From assembly GCF_007120195.1 (NCBI RefSeq), contig NZ_SKOG01000001.1, positions 1 to 60,480 of the forward strand: 60,480 bases of DNA. Direction: 5' to 3'. Numbering within the stretch: position 1 is the first letter of the stretch; each line of letters opens with the position of its first letter. Of this stretch, positions 60,286 to 60,480 are shown one piece after another. Under the pieces are notes generated by a model. It was not told where the DNA came from and ran no database searches. It saw only the letters and a program-made list of their open reading frames with translations. The position numbers and the translations under genes are program-made. The DNA comes from Aquisalimonas sp. (lineage in GTDB: Bacteria; Pseudomonadota; Gammaproteobacteria; Nitrococcales; Aquisalimonadaceae).

Positions 60286-60480
60286 GTTGTTCCCTAGGCC
60301 GTCGGGGTGTGGGACTCCAACGCTGGACCGGTGCCAGAGCTTTGCTTATCCAGATTTTCAGCCCTATTTCGGCATCGATTTCGGCAAATGGTCACCGCAG
60401 AAAAAAACATCGCACGGCAACGCACAGCGCCCACACTCTACAAGATAGCAGGTGATTCGGCGAGGGGTGGGCTGGGCGAG
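60286..60480. other. Upstream region of the symporter operon, to window end
   Basis: 195 bases without a gene. It should hold the promoter for the minus-strand operon. A run of As at 60401-60406 (cagaaaaaaacatc) is present; no clear operator found. Confidence 0.4.

Noticed and set aside
1-60480. tRNA, rRNA and CRISPR features
   Set aside because: No T-loop/acceptor pattern, rRNA-like stretch or regularly spaced repeats was seen on reading both strands.

Overview
The window is a gene-dense, GC-rich bacterial chromosome segment. The gene families (FixL/FixJ-type regulators, NsrR, RhlE, YaiI, FdxA, an aa3-type oxidase cluster, a VC_2705-type Na+/solute symporter with DUF4212) point to an aerobic gammaproteobacterium. 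Many predicted proteins are acidic (PRC-barrel protein, S9 peptidase, AsmA protein), and Na+-coupled carriers and stress proteins are common, so a halophile or haloalkaliphile of Ectothiorhodospiraceae type is my inference. No rRNA, tRNA, CRISPR array, prophage or intact transposase gene was seen.

Layout. 1-6.8 kb: end of a MITE-like repeat, lipocalin, rhomboid protease, acetyltransferase, PAS histidine kinase, MFS carrier, tandem UspA protein, DUF2189 protein. 7.2-11.7 kb: envelope-stress block with PRC-barrel protein, AI-2E-type exporter, a DUF883/YqjE-like trio and an ECF sigma factor coupled to its anti-sigma factor. 11.7-20.3 kb: diguanylate cyclase, DUF2254 protein, glutamate-type dehydrogenase, ferric-reductase-like flavoprotein with a tiny coupled membrane ORF, AsmA protein and a second, orphan copy of the anti-sigma factor. 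20.6-27.4 kb: terminal oxidase cluster (CopD-like, DUF2231, coxB, fused coxA/coxC, small membrane protein, ctaG) and an unknown secreted protein. 27.9-31.9 kb: tandem 73-residue proteins, Kelch protein, DCC protein, NnrU, AzlCD.

32-36 kb: reverse transsulfuration pair (cystathionine beta-synthase, cystathionine gamma-lyase) plus a cysteine synthase, separated by a complete MITE-like element. 36-43 kb: S9 peptidase, an alpha/beta hydrolase lacking its catalytic histidine, DUF3775 protein, SLC13-type carrier, YaiI. 43-47.4 kb: FixL-like kinase and FixJ-like regulator abutting tail to tail, a second FixJ-like regulator with a degenerate receiver, and a phasin-like protein. 47.5-50.8 kb: RhlE helicase, 5-formyl-THF cyclo-ligase, FdxA and NsrR with a good NsrR-type operator. 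50.9-60.3 kb: a signalling and transport cluster of three GlnD-like DUF294 nucleotidyltransferase proteins (one cNMP+CBS, one CBS, one bare), the DUF4212/SSS symporter pair and a membrane sensor fused to a DnaQ-like exonuclease.

The most distinctive things are the DUF294/symporter/exonuclease-sensor cluster, a dispersed CTAG-ended repeat family whose ends supply or abut stop codons of several genes, the duplicated anti-sigma factor, and single-residue losses at catalytic or signalling sites (hydrolase His to Gln, receiver Ser/Thr to Leu, kinase His to Arg).
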